A stretch of DNA of 64,000 nucleotides from Aldrovandia affinis (taxonomy: Eukaryota > Chordata > Actinopteri > Notacanthiformes > Halosauridae): contig JAINUG010000087.1 of NCBI GenBank assembly GCA_029706075.1, positions 620,001 to 684,000 on the forward strand, in the 5' to 3' direction. Position 1 is the first letter of the stretch; the number at the start of each line of letters is the position of its first letter. This document shows, piece by piece, positions 45,929-57,589 of this stretch. The translations under genes and the position numbers were made by a program. A model generated the notes under the pieces. That model was not told the DNA's origin and made no database searches. It saw only the letters and a list, made by a program, of their open reading frames with translations.

Positions 45929-48816
45929 TTAGAGTAGCTTTGTTGAGCTTCGTTGAGCTTGTCTTCGACGCCTCCTTATCTTCTTCTCATGAATCTCACT
46001 CCCCAGCTTATTTGCCTTGTTGTAGACATCCATCAGCTCATACACGGCCTTGCGCTGAGTCTCAAGCTCATCCGTCTGAAAGAGAGGACAAAGGTGAGCC
46101 ACCATTCAGTACAATGGAATTTTGTGCCCCAATGGACTGAACTGGCCATGGCTGCAAACATTGGATTCAATTGTTTAATTGGATGACGAATAGCTCATGA
46201 AAATACATGGAGGTAACCCTGTGGCTCTTTAATGGACATCAGGTGCTGTTCTCTAAGCAGTAGCTTTGTCTCCCAGTGATCATTAACCATGCACATGTAG
46301 CGGGTGAGCTCGGGTACGTGAGCGTCCGCTACAGAATGTGACGTCGATAAGAGTGTGATTAGTTCCTGGAGTTAGGGACTTGAGTCTTCAGCTCAGTGGG
46401 CTAAATTGCTCTCTTGTCGCGTCGAGATCCCTCGGTTCAAAACCCGCTGCGGGCAGAACCAACTCCGCTACACACACCTGATGCAATCGTGAAATTACAC
46501 CTGGAGAAAGCAGCCTCAGAAATGGTAGTGTCCCTTTCTCACTAACAGACTGACCAACTCACTAACGAACTGATCAACTCACTGAGGGGCTCCTGCAGTA
46601 TCATTCATTGCTACTAAAAAGCCAGCAAAGCAGTCCCAGCCCATTGAGTGCCCATTATTTTTGAAGTTTATTTTTTTTTATGAGCCAACAGCCCAAATAA
46701 AAGGGAAAGTGTTTGGTTATGATGTACAAGTTTCATGTGTAAATCCACTTTGAATTGCTGGTTCTATTTTATTCACAGAACCACCCTTGGGGCCATTTCA
46801 GAATTGTAGCAGGCTCACACAGAGAACAAACTGGCACAAGACAAATAGTGTTTGTCTTGTGCCAGTTTGCCCTTTAGCTGAACCCTTTGGGCATATACAC
46901 GTACAATGTCACTGTGGAGTCTTGCTTTCTATGCTGCCATGAAGTCATCACTTTATTTATTATTAACTTTATTTTATTATTATTATTATAATATATTTTT
47001 TACATTTAATTTATTAACTTTATTATTTACTTTATTTAGGTCGGTGTTACCCATTGGTGGTGGTTGACGTGAGCATTGTAAAGCACTTTAGGTTCTTGAA
47101 AGGTGCTATATACATACGATCGATTATAATTAATTATGATCAGATGTGCGCTGCACATGTGCACATTGTCTCAAAGTATAACACAAAGGCCTCTACTCAA
47201 ACTCATTCACACTAATTGCTCTTCATGAAGCAAAGGACCATCCAGACAGGACACTGGTCCTCCTTCCTCTGTGTTTAAATATGTGTGTATGTTTGGTGGT
47301 GGTTTTAGCATGCCCTTTTCCTCATAGTAATTTTAGAGGACCCTCAAAAGCCCAGCGTCGTCATGGAGACATTTTTTAGGCATCGAGCAAGCACTCCTAT
47401 CCAGAGAGACTTTTACATTTCTTACATACAACCCATTTATACAGCTGGATATTTACTGAAGCAATTCAGGTTAGGCACCTTGCTCGAGGGTACAATGGCA
47501 GTGGCCCACCTGGGAAGTGAACCTACAACAGTTACAAGCCCAGTTCCCTAACCATTATACTACACCTGCCGAGACCATGGAAGTGCTCACCTTGATGTCC
47601 CACAGTGCCTTGAGGCGTTTCTGCAGGATGTGGTCTTTGTCCAGGTAGTACCTATCCCGCAGATCCTCCACTCGGCCCCTGACGGCCAGGATGTTGGTCC
47701 TCATCTCCTCTTCCGGCGTGTGCTTCATGAGGTTGGTCAGGATTTTCAGGCTCACCTCCAGCGTCTCCTGCATGAGCAGCTTCTTTTCGCCTTCCTGCCA
47801 AAAAAACACGCAAAACTCCATTGTACACGTGCCAAAAAACTAATTTGTCTTGCTTTTTTGCTGTACAAAGGCATAATATTTGGAATATCAATGGACCAGG
47901 TAGATGGGCGTTTACCATTAAATTGGAGTTAAAGACATCCGGTTTCTTCAGAAAAAGAGGGTTGCCAAACAAGTCATCATTCTCCTTGTTCTGGAATGGG
48001 GAGGAAGAGGAAATGGTTGTTATTCTAAATGCAATTTGTATCCAGTTGTTCACTAATGGGATAAAGGATCAAGCATTTCACAATCAGAATCCTGTGAATA
48101 CACCACACTCGATCTGTGAGTCTCCCTCAACATGGCTAAATATCACAATAGATTGTTTGACATGTGTGGCTTAAATACGTGCACATCATTGGTTGACACA
48201 TGACGCTGCGATTTACTGCATGCAAGAGAGAAACCAATATGTATTTTTCAAATATACTGTACACTGATTTAAGTTAGTTTGTGCGTATTCAATGAGTTAA
48301 GAACAAACAATGCAAAACTCCTCAAAAATGTGACAGTGCAAAAGACAAATAGCTATGGCTATATCTGCCAAGCATTTGTACTTAATTCAGTCAGTGAGAG
48401 TTTTCTCCACTTGCATTCGGTACTTCCTGCACACCAGCATGGCGGAATAACCGACAAAATAAAGGAAATGCCAACGTAAAGTGTCTTAATAGGGTGCTGG
48501 GTCACCATGAGCCGCCTTAATGGCCTGATGGCCTCATACTTTACATTGAGTCAGCCACATGTGCACCCATATTCCACACAAAAGACAAGGATGTATTGCA
48601 ATGTGAGCAGATCTACCTTGCCTGGCACGGGTCATACTTTACTGATTTAAGTCCATCATAGATGTTAGTCATACTTACGTGAACAAGATGTAATTGTTCT
48701 TTCAGCTTCTTGAAGTCTTTTTGAATATTTTCAGGTACCTGACCCACGGAGTTAGCCCAGCCTAACGTCATGAAACATATCCCACAGAAAAGCAACAGGC
48801 CGCATAGTGAATTCAT
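45929..48816 (-). CDS. ifng: Interferon gamma
   Basis: Encodes type II interferon, the secreted dimeric cytokine that activates macrophages through IFNGR and JAK-STAT1. Four minus-strand exons with GT/AG borders: 48679-48816 (46 aa), 47916-47990 (25 aa), 47591-47794 (68 aa) and 45929-46075 (48 aa plus stop), 187 aa in total, all introns phase 0, matching the canonical four-exon IFNG. Residues 1-23 form a signal peptide ([20 protein letters not shown]). Exon 3 carries the long helices with [17 protein letters not shown] and ends [13 protein letters not shown], typical of fish IFN-gamma. Exon 4 has [16 protein letters not shown], the IFN-gamma signature region, then KKIRRRRRQ, the nuclear-localisation-like basic tail of fish IFN-gamma. 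An in-frame ATG nine codons upstream (48843) is possible, but the chosen start gives a cleaner signal peptide. A weak TATA-like TAAAAATA lies near 48882-48889. Only one ifng-type gene is present; there is no adjacent IFN-gamma-related copy before il26. Confidence 0.93.
46296..46472 (+). mobile_element. Small tRNA-like element with inverted ends (ifng intron 3)
   Basis: Ends TGTAGCGG and CCGCTACA. The interior has A-box-like agctcagtggg and B box GGTTCAAAACC in tRNA spacing. It does not fold as a complete tRNA. Probably a SINE or a tRNA-derived relic. Confidence 0.4.
46827..46869. repeat. Perfect 19-bp hairpin in ifng intron 3
   Basis: CAAACTGGCACAAGACAAA, a 5-nt loop (tagtg), then its exact complement. 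Could be a MITE remnant or a fold-back transcript. Confidence 0.8.
46950..47125 (+). mobile_element. LINE/SINE tail-like fragment
   Basis: tttattatta-rich stretch then gtaaagcactttaggttctt and gaaaggtgctatatacata, a frequent fish retroelement end. Confidence 0.45.
47374..47572 (-). mobile_element. tRNA-derived SINE with L2-like tail in ifng intron 3
   Basis: Same family as 6801-7011, in gene orientation. Its head ends only about 20 bp from the exon 3 donor (47590). Confidence 0.8.
48450..48560. mobile_element. Tc1-like terminal fragment upstream of exon 2 (ifng intron 1)
   Basis: gacaaaataaaggaaatgcc and gtaaagtgtcttaatagggt match the end of the Tc1 family at 54352 and 62600. Confidence 0.7.
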
Positions 48817-48849
48817 TTTCTCAGTTTGTGTCACCAAAGGCAAACGATA

Positions 48850-50195
48850 CCGAATCCTTAAGTGTGTCTGTTGGAAGTTCTGTATTTTTACGTCTTTAAG
48901 CTGCTACCGGTACAGACTTCTCTAAACCCTTGTCTGCGGCGAATGGCATTCAAATATCAGACACAGGGGTATTAATAGTCGAAGATGCAAAAGCTCAACG
49001 CTAGGGGTGTGAAAATGTGGCTGGCTTGTGGGTTTCTCTACCGAGTATGTTTCCTTTAAGGTTCTTGCGTACCACCCATGGGTGTCGCTTCCCCCTTTGG
49101 GTATTTTCCTGGCTTCTCTCATAGTTTGTTGATGAGGTCAGGGGAATTTTTTTGGGCTGCTTCCACACAAGTGAGGAAAGGTGATGAGCATGGGGTGTGG
49201 AGGCAACTCCAAGAAGGCCTCCGTGGGCATGCCATTGGCTGCTTGTGACAAGTGTGAATGTGGTTTCCTCGCAAGAGGCTTTCAGATAAAATATAACTGG
49301 TTTGCACATAGATGATTATGAAACTGACACTTTGACCATTGTTACGTGTGTTTTCAAAATGTTATGCATCATGGAATATATAGATTCAACCATGGCATAT
49401 ACATCTTTTCTAAGTTTATTTCAGTATTGTAAAGAAATGTACAATTTCTACAATATATTTTGTTTACATTAATTTATTGAATTTGTTTTTACAATTATTC
49501 TGAACTGGAAATTGTACCTTGAGTTCACATTTATATGTTTAGGTAGAATTTTTGAACTAGAAAGGAGAGTAGATTATTAAAAGTAGATATATTTACGGAT
49601 TCATATCTGCATAGACGTTTTTCATCTCATTCAGTGGCAGTATAGTCAAAATAGAGTCTGTGGTATCTTGTTATAGCATGCATGTAGGTACTTTATTACA
49701 CTTGTCAGCTCTTGTAGTAGGTAACTTATTATAACAAGCTTGTTACTAAGTGGAATATTATTTAATCGGAAAAAATGAATGGTGTGGCAAGAGTGGCTGT
49801 GCTGATGGAGCGCTGGTTTCCTCTTTTCGGAATTTCTCGTGGGGCATTGTTGCCTATGGTGACAGATACCACAGTCATGGAGACAAAGGTGACTGATCTG
49901 GTCCTGAGACGCACACCAATTACTCAGTCCCAAAATGTCAGGTTTCAGTCATTGCCCTGTGGTAGGGTATCATTTCAAAAATGATATGATATATATTGTT
50001 TATATCATATTGTCTTTTAATACCTTAATACCAAAAATGAAAATAGCATTGTTTTTATATTTTTGTTGATTGAGTACATATGTAAAAGCCACAGGCTGGG
50101 GATTGGCAAATCAACCCTCACCCCCAAAAGAAAAATCGTCATTGACTGATATATATATATGATCAGTCAATAGCGATTTATTTATACTGTATATA
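48850..50195. other. ifng upstream flank, nothing recognised
   Basis: The first few hundred bases should contain ifng regulatory DNA, but no strong site stands out apart from the weak TATA-like motif. TA-rich bits lie near 49985-50160. Confidence 0.4.
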
Positions 50196-50197
50196 TA

Positions 50198-51122
50198 CAG
50201 TGAGCACCATAATTCATTGGACAGTGACACATTTTTGTTATTTTGGTTCTGTACTCTAGCACTTGAAAGATACAGGTGTTGAAATGCAGATTGTCAGCTT
50301 TAATTTGAGGGTATTTTCATCCATATAAGATTAACCGTTTTGAAATTATAGAACCTTTTGTCCATAGTCCCCCCCATTTTCAGGCACCATAACTCATTGG
50401 ACAGTTTAACATAATGTAGAATAAATTTATCATTTTTAATATTTGGTCGCATATCCTTTGTATGCAATAACTGCTTGAAGTCTGCGACGCATAGACATCA
50501 CCAGGGGCTGGGTGTCTTCCCTGGTGATGCTCTGCCAGGCTTGTACGGCAGCCAGTACAAGTTCCTGCTTGTTTCTGGGACTTTTTGCCTTCAGTCTCCT
50601 CTTCAGCATGTAAAATGCATGTTCAATTGGATTCAGATCTGGTGATTGATTCAGCCAGTCAAGGATTTTTCACTCTTTGACCGTCAAAAACCCGTTGCTC
50701 TAGCAGTATGTTTCGGGTCATTGTCTTGTTGCATGATGAAGTTGCAATGTTCCTGATTGATTGATTTTCATTTCTGAGCCTTATGATGGCCAACTTAATT
50801 TGCATCGACACTGCTGTCTTCCTCATGTTGTCACACCCCAACATCCCAATCTCCAAAGGCAATTGCAAAGTCTAGAATCAAGACTAGACATCAACAGCTC
50901 TCTTCTGCATTCACTAACGACACAAATGAACACACCTGCCTAACGAAACACATCTGTGAAGCCAATTCAACAAATACTTGCAGTACCTTAAAATGGGGGT
51001 CATAAAAAGGTGCTGTCATTTCTAAACGGTTCATTCAATATCCTTTCAATCTCAAAGTGCTAGAGTACAGAATCAAAAGAACAAAAAATGTGTCACTGTC
51101 CAATGAATTATGGTGCTCACTG
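50198..51122 (-). mobile_element. Tc1-like transposon, decayed, with intact ends
   Basis: 925 bp with ends CAGTGAGCACCATAATTCAT and complement, TA on both sides. Extended inverted repeats of about 70 bp (tttttgttattttggttctg). The minus strand keeps an N-terminal helix-turn-helix relic (IRLRNENQSIRNIATSS) and little else. Confidence 0.85.
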
Positions 51123-51639
51123 TATGTAAGATAACCACACATACAAAGTAAACAGTCAGTACAATACAATTGTACCACCACAAGCCACAAGAACAGCTTC
51201 AGTGCACCTTGACATAGATTTTGCAAGCTCTTGGAACTTTATCGACGATGTACGTGTAAAACATAGCATACAATGCAATGATATCGATATCAAAGTATAA
51301 CAAAATACGATATTTCCATGCAGCGAACACCCAGTATGTGTTTCTTTCCAAGCTGACTTGTGAAAAACAATTGTATTAGGGTTAAAATCTTAAGCATTTC
51401 ACTTCTCTTCATGTTTTTCCATGCCTCCACTCTCAATTTGGCCGCTGCTGCTGTGCTCAGTTTTACACTGATAATTGTATTGTACGCCTCAAAGCTCTCC
51501 ATTATGAGTTCTTGCACTGTGTGGCTAAAAACAAAACAATTGACCGACTATTGAGTCAAATTAGTGCCAAAAGTAGTGACTGAAAAACGTACAAAGTCGT
51601 CAAAATAATAACTGTACGCAAAAGTGGAGTGAATTGAAT

Positions 51640-51958
51640 GACTTGAATTGAATGCGAGCTGCAACCGGGAGCCAGTGAAGAGAGGTGAGGAGTGGAGTGA
51701 CATGTGAGAATTTCAGAAGGTTGAACACCAGTCATCCGGCCTTATTCTGGACGAGTTGTGGTGGCCTGATGACGCAGGCCTGGAAGGTGTGCGATGACCG
51801 TGGCCTGGACAAGAGGTTGCGTGGCCTCTTGGGCGAGGAAGGGACGGATTCTCCTGATGTTGTGGAAAGGGAGCCTGCAGGGCCGGGCGATCGCCACTAC
51901 GCGCCCCGAGAAGCCCGGCTGATTGTCCAGTGACACGCCGGGCTTCCAGGCCAGTTAC
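51640..51958 (-). mobile_element. L2 LINE internal fragment
   Basis: Minus strand: PFHNIRRIRPFLAQEATQPL, the RT region just upstream of the SRLDYCNSLL motif. It abuts the next L2 piece in the same orientation. Confidence 0.75.
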
Positions 51959-51959
51959 A

Positions 51960-52665
51960 TTTGACATTTGACATTTTAAGCATTTAGCAGACGCTCTTAT
52001 CCAGAGCGACTTACAAGATGTGCATTAATACATGGTAGGAACAATCATAGTTAGCGCACAAGATCAGTGCAGTAATACAGCGATAGACATCATTGCAGGC
52101 ATCTGCGTACCATACCTGTAACACTGGGAAGGAAAAGGTTAGTGTAATAATTTTTTTGGAGTATAGTGTTGAACAAGTAAACAGTGGTGAAGACAATTTA
52201 GCTAGATGGACAGAGTTCAGTGGTAGTGGAGTCTGAAGAGGTGGGTTTTGAGTCTCTTGTGGAAGATCGCAAGTGATTCCGCGGTCCTGACCGATTGCGG
52301 AAGGTCGTTCCACCAGCGAGGGGTCAGGACAGAGAAGAGGCGAGACCGCGAGGAGCGGCTGCCAGGCGCCCGGAGGGAAGGGACAGTCAGTTTACCAGAG
52401 GAGGCGGAGCGGAGGGGTCTGGGAGGGGTGTAGGGAGTGATGACTGACTGGAGGTAAGGGGGAGCAGTACCTCTGGCCGCTTGAAAAGCAAGCACCAGTG
52501 ATTTGAATCTGATGCGTGCTGCGATGGGGAGCCAGTGCAGAGAGGAGAGTAGAGGGGTGACGTGGGTGAACTTTGGCTGGTTGAACACCAGACGAGTGGC
52601 AGCGTTCTGGACTAGTTGCAGTGGCTTGATGGCACAGGCCGGGAGGCCTGCCAGCAAGGACGGAG
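51960..52665 (-). mobile_element. L2 LINE 3' part
   Basis: LLAGLPACAIKPLQLVQNAA, SLHWLPIAARIRFKSLVLAF and WWNDLPQSVRTAESLAIFHK, plus the same tail as 38932. Very similar to that copy, so recent family activity is likely. The upstream end breaks at about 52665. Confidence 0.92.
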
Positions 52666-52799
52666 ACACTGTGTCTACTGCACCGCCTATGGTGGTAGAA
52701 GCGTCGATCCTCAGAGAGCTTTGTGAGTGTGAGCGTAACCATAGCACCTGGCCTAGTGTTTGGATCCCCAAATGGGGCCCCAGGTGTGCAGGGCCGTCC

Positions 52800-53550
52800 T
52801 GAAGGGGAGGCTGCAGTTGGTCATGGCCCAGCGAGGCCAGCCCTCTCCGAGGTGGACTGCTTCACAGTTTACAGCCCACATGTGAAAATATAAAATACTT
52901 TTCAATGCATTTAATATCAAAGCTGTTATTGGCTACACAGGTGCAGTGTATAAGATCTAAACTCCAGTAAGAGGGAAGTTTATGATCTCTCAGAAGTCAT
53001 CATTTATGTTCATGAGTGTGTGAGATACTCGCCACAAGAGAGAGCAACTTTCAAATATGTGACTCTCATTTTCAAAGGTGAGACCCAAGTCTTGTGAGGC
53101 CTATGGCAGTTTCACTTTTGCAGTTTCACTTAGTATTCAGATTTTTAGTTGGGAAATTCATCAACCAACATTTTCACTTTGTGTTCTTCTTGTGCCACAA
53201 AATTGTTTGGGATTCCCATACTGGCAAGTACAAATCAAAAATGTGTGTAACAGCCTGGGAAGTCAAAGTCGCATGTCCCTGTTGTGTGATGGTGTAATCG
53301 TAGTGATTAGAGTTTGAGTGTGAGATGTGTACTGCATTGCAAAGTACTGCCCACTATCATACTGTAAACACACTAATATTCATTTAAGCATGTATGAATC
53401 ATGTGCACAATTGACGATTCCAAATTGCTGAGAAATTTTATTAATTTAAGCTCTTGGGATCTACAGGGTGCTGCAGCCATTGATATCAACTCTTTAAACT
53501 GGATTTCATTACCTGAGACCACTGCTGTTCCAAGGCTGACATCATGATGT
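52800..53550. other. No recognised feature
   Basis: Unassigned DNA. Confidence 0.4.
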
Positions 53551-53551
53551 A

Positions 53552-53692
53552 CACTACCGGTCAAAAGTTTTAGAACACCCCCATTTTCCAGTTTTTACTG
53601 AAATTTAAGCAGTTCAAGTCCAGTGAATAACCTGAAATGGTACAAAGGTAAGCGGTAAACTGCCAGAGGTAAAAAAAAAAAAAAAAACATTG
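53552..53692 (+). mobile_element. Tc1-type terminal fragment ending in poly(A)
   Basis: TACACTACCGGTCAAAAGTT terminal repeat, internal gcagttcaagtccagtgaat, and a run of about 17 A near 53672-53688. Confidence 0.75.
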
Positions 53693-54082
53693 CAGTGCCA
53701 TTTTGCTTTTTGTGGGGAAATTACACTAGACTGTGGTCAATGGAAAGGGAATACACTTGCAACCTTGATTCATAACAATGATTCATTCAGCTACATTTTT
53801 AGTTTAGTATTGAAACGTTGTTGAAACCAAAAACTGGTTTTGAGGTATATTCATAACCAGTTATTTCCGAGTGTATGCCTGATGCTGTGGTGAGGGGTGA
53901 GGGCCGTCATCTGTCGTTGGCATGGGCTTCCGTCCACGGAGGATCTTTCTTTTCGGAATTTCCTTATCGGCATTCTCACCTCAGACCTTTGTCGAGTTTT
54001 TTCACCTGGTGACAACGCTCCAGTCAGCGAGACCGCAATGACATCATCTTGACATCATCATGTCCCACGTCATCCTGCAAGA

Positions 54083-54255
54083 CATTTAACATTTTGACAT
54101 TTTAAGCATTTAGCAGACGCTCTTATCCAGAGCGACTTACAAGATGTGCATTAATACATGGTAGGAACAATCATAGTTAGCGTACGAGATCAGTGCAGGA
54201 ATACAGCAATATACATCATTGCAGGCATCAGCATACCACACCTGTAACACCTGTA
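54083..54255 (-). mobile_element. L2 LINE 3'-tail fragment
   Basis: ttttaagcatttagcagacg and atgtgcattaatacatggta, as in the larger copies. Confidence 0.8.
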
Positions 54256-54351
54256 AGCTTTAATTTACTGGAAGGTGCGTTCCTCGCCTTCCCCTCATGC
54301 ATGAGTGAAGCTAATTATAAAACAGTACTACTAAAATAAATACATCTAACG

Positions 54352-54915
54352 TACAGGTAACTGCCAAAACACAGGAAACACCAACATAATGTGTCTTACA
54401 GTAATAGGGCATTGGGCACCAGAACAGCTTCAATGCACCTTGGCATACATTCTAAAAGTGTATGGAACTCGGAGGGAGAACTATTGGAGGGATGCCAATT
54501 CCATTCTTCCATGAGAAATTCCACCATTTTGGTGTTTTGGTTATTGGTGGTGGAAAATGCTGTCTTAGGCATCGCTCCAGAATCTCCCTAAGTGTTCAAT
54601 TGGGTTGAGATCTGGTGACTGAGATGGCCATGGCATATGGTTTACATCGTTTTTATGCTCATCAAACCATTCAGTGACCATTCGTCTCCCCTGTGGATGG
54701 GTGCATTGTCATCCTGGAAGAGACAACCCCAATCATAATAGAAATGCTTCACCATGGAACGAAGGTGACTTTGCATTTATTGCCATTTACCTTGCCCTCT
54801 AAGGGGTTGAGTGAACCTAAACCGTACCAGGAAAATGCACCCCACACCATAACAGAGACACCAGAACACTCCATTTACTCAAGTGTTTCCTTTATTTTGG
54901 CAGTTACCTGTATGT
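54352..54915 (-). mobile_element. Internally deleted Tc1-like transposon
   Basis: Ends tacaggtaactgccaaaaca and tattttggcagttacctgta. The minus strand keeps the DDNAPIHRG-type D motif region. About 560 bp instead of the usual 0.9-1.6 kb. Confidence 0.8.
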
Positions 54916-55042
54916 GGCCATCAGAGATCTGTGTGCAGTATGTTTGCCTGATTTCTAAAATAAGAGGACCCATGCAAGCCTTTCTGTATGTATGGGTGAC
55001 CTCTGACTGTGGGGCTGCCCCTCTGTAGTATGAGTTCATTAT

Positions 55043-55185
55043 GGTACACAGCTGCCTACAACAATGTCTATCACTGTATTACTGCACTGATCTCTTGCGC
55101 AAACTACGATTGTTCCTACCATGTATTAATGCACATATTGTAAGTCGCTCTGGATAAGAGCGTCTGCTAAATGCTTAAAAAGAAA
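55043..55185 (+). mobile_element. L2 LINE 3'-tail fragment
   Basis: actacgattgttcctaccatg...gtaagtcgctctggataagag in plus orientation. Confidence 0.8.
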
Positions 55186-56685
55186 AAAAAAGAAAAACAT
55201 TACTCATTGGCTCTATAAAAAACAGTGTTTAGTGATTTATTGTGGTCGCAGTAATTAAAACCTCAAATGGCATGTTAAATGGCATGGATGCAACCTATTT
55301 TATCAACATATGTGGGCTTTACTGCAAAAGCTACAGTATATTTTCACATGTGAAGATTGTTGTGAAATAAAAACAGAATGTTTCAAATTTTTCGAATAAA
55401 GTTTAGTCTAGACAAGAATTCAAAAGTATTCTAACGATGTGATGTTACATATTAAACACTGTAGATTCAAATTAGACTAGTCTTTCTCTGTCAGTAATGC
55501 CATTAGTATCACCATCGTAATGACAGCAGAGACTCATCAGTAATAAGCTGCTCTGTAATATAAGGACAAAATGACACAGAAACACACACGCCACCCTCGC
55601 AGCTCTGAAATTCTGCCCAACAGTGACATCTATCGTCCAAATTTAGAGTGGAATGTAACGAGCAAATGTTATAACGAACGAACAAAAAGCCAGCAGACAC
55701 CCCACCTTGTACCCCTCTCTTCTCTGATGACTGAAGAAGAATGAGGCTAGGTTTGGTTAGTCATTGAATGGGAGATCTCTAAAATGAGGTGAGCCAGTGG
55801 GGGCAGTCGCCCTCCTTCTCAGTCTAGCAGGGAAAAATCTATTCCGTTCAGTGAGGGGGACACAGTGCTGTAGGAGATACTGTCTGCCAGTAGAGTGGCC
55901 ATTTGCAAAACCCCAGAATAGGGGGCACTACAGGCAGCGGCAATTTAACATGTAATTATATGACCAATTTAAAACCATAACCTATACAGACTAACTGAGA
56001 TTGAATATGTGTCCTCACAATAGCTGGATGGTCTACCTTTGGTAATTTTGTCACTTCCTGGCATTTTCCAGAAGCCTGGAAAATGTCCATTCTGGGTTTT
56101 ATGAAGTCTTCCGTTTTGGCCCCAATAGCACCGAACACTCTCCGCGCTTAAAGAAAAATCGCGTGGCTTGCCGCTCGCGCCCATAGTGTACGTAAGAACG
56201 TCATATTAAAGCGTGGTATTTGTTTACATTCATTAGACCAATGACACAGGCGATTCGTTATTTGACAAATACATAAACCAATAAGAAGCACGTTCGAATC
56301 TTCAAACGTGATTTAATTAAGAACTGAGTGTTTTTCTAGTCTAGACTTCAAAAGGAGGACAAATGGGCGTACTGCACAGGATCGTGCCGGACAGAAGACG
56401 GACGCTTGAAAACCGGACTGTCCAGCATAATGCCAGACGTATGGCCACCCTATCTGCCAACGTGGACTGGTGGTCCTTGTCAGCAAGCGACAAAGCCCGG
56501 ACTCAAAACTGCAATGCCTGGGCTATAGTGCCCAGCTGGCACTCCCAGCACACACCTTTACCAGCTGAACCATTCGGGAGTTCAGTGCTTCCCCAGTGAA
56601 AGACAATCACACTTCAGGTGGGCACAATAAAGCCGTTGAGTGAACAATATTTTATGCAGCCTTTCTGAGTGGAATCAACAAAGTA
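55186..56685. other. No recognised gene
   Basis: Possible old DNA-transposon end near 56400-56455 (ggactgtccagcataatgcc). Otherwise unassigned. Confidence 0.35.
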
Positions 56686-56689
56686 TATG

Positions 56690-56955
56690 ATCACCAGCAG
56701 AGGGAGCCAGACTCTTGTACAAGGAAGGCCACAAAGTACGTGAAGTACGTAAGGAGTCTCCAGAACGTGGGTCCAGAACATGGGTGCATGAATTCCATCA
56801 CGAAGGAAGCAGAGTTTGCTGCACTCAGAGAATTAGCTTGCCTTGTAGAGATAAGTAACGGACCCGTGTTGGGAGGGTAAATCGAAATAAATAGAGGGTG
56901 TAATTGGCTACTAAATTCGGAGAAAAACATGAAAAAATCCGAAACAAACAACAAC
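56690..56955 (+). mobile_element. SINE-like repeat (second copy of the 27540 family)
   Basis: Shares blocks with 27540-27800 throughout and ends gggtgtaattggctactaaa plus an A-rich tail. Confidence 0.7.
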
Positions 56956-57007
56956 AAAAAAAAATATATATTTTTTAAATAAATCAAAAACGAATAACTT
57001 TTCTTTC

Positions 57008-57172
57008 CCTGTGTTACAGGTACGGTGTGCAGCTGCCAACAATGATGTCTATTGCAGTGTTACTACAGTGATCTCTCGCACTAACCATATTTCATCTCAC
57101 CATGTATAAATGCACTTTTTGTAAGTCGCTCTGGATAAGAGCATCTGCTAAATGCCTAAAATGTCAATGTAA
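57008..57172 (+). mobile_element. L2 LINE 3'-tail fragment
   Basis: gtgttacaggtacggtgtgc...gtaagtcgctctggataag; older than the other tails. Confidence 0.75.
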
Positions 57173-57294
57173 ATGTAATTATCTCATTATATATTGGTAG
57201 TGATCTACTCGACATGTAAACTACAACGTGCATGTGATCTGCTGTACATGTGTAAAGAAAATGAAGCATTCACAAATATATAGAGACATTTACT

Positions 57295-57585
57295 AAGTTG
57301 AGTTCAGTTTGCAGAACAAGAGGGCACAGGTTTTCTTTAGTTAAAGGTACATTTCGCACCAGTATCAGGAAGTTGTTGTTTTTTTACACAGAGAGTTGTC
57401 AATGATTGGAACATCAAGCCTGGACTTGAATAAAACACTTGTTTCTATTCCAGTTCAGGCTTGATCTGGCAAGCTGAATATTCTTGAGACTTTATTTCCT
57501 AAAACTAAAGAATATTCCTGATGAGCCTAGATGGGCTGAAGGACCTATTCTCGCCATTATGTGTTCTTATGTTCTTTAATAAAAA
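57295..57585 (+). mobile_element. CR1 LINE 3'-end fragment
   Basis: ggcacaggttttctttagtt and gatgagcctagatgggctga...gttcttatgttctt, the CR1 3' end. Confidence 0.75.
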
Positions 57586-57589
57586 GCAT

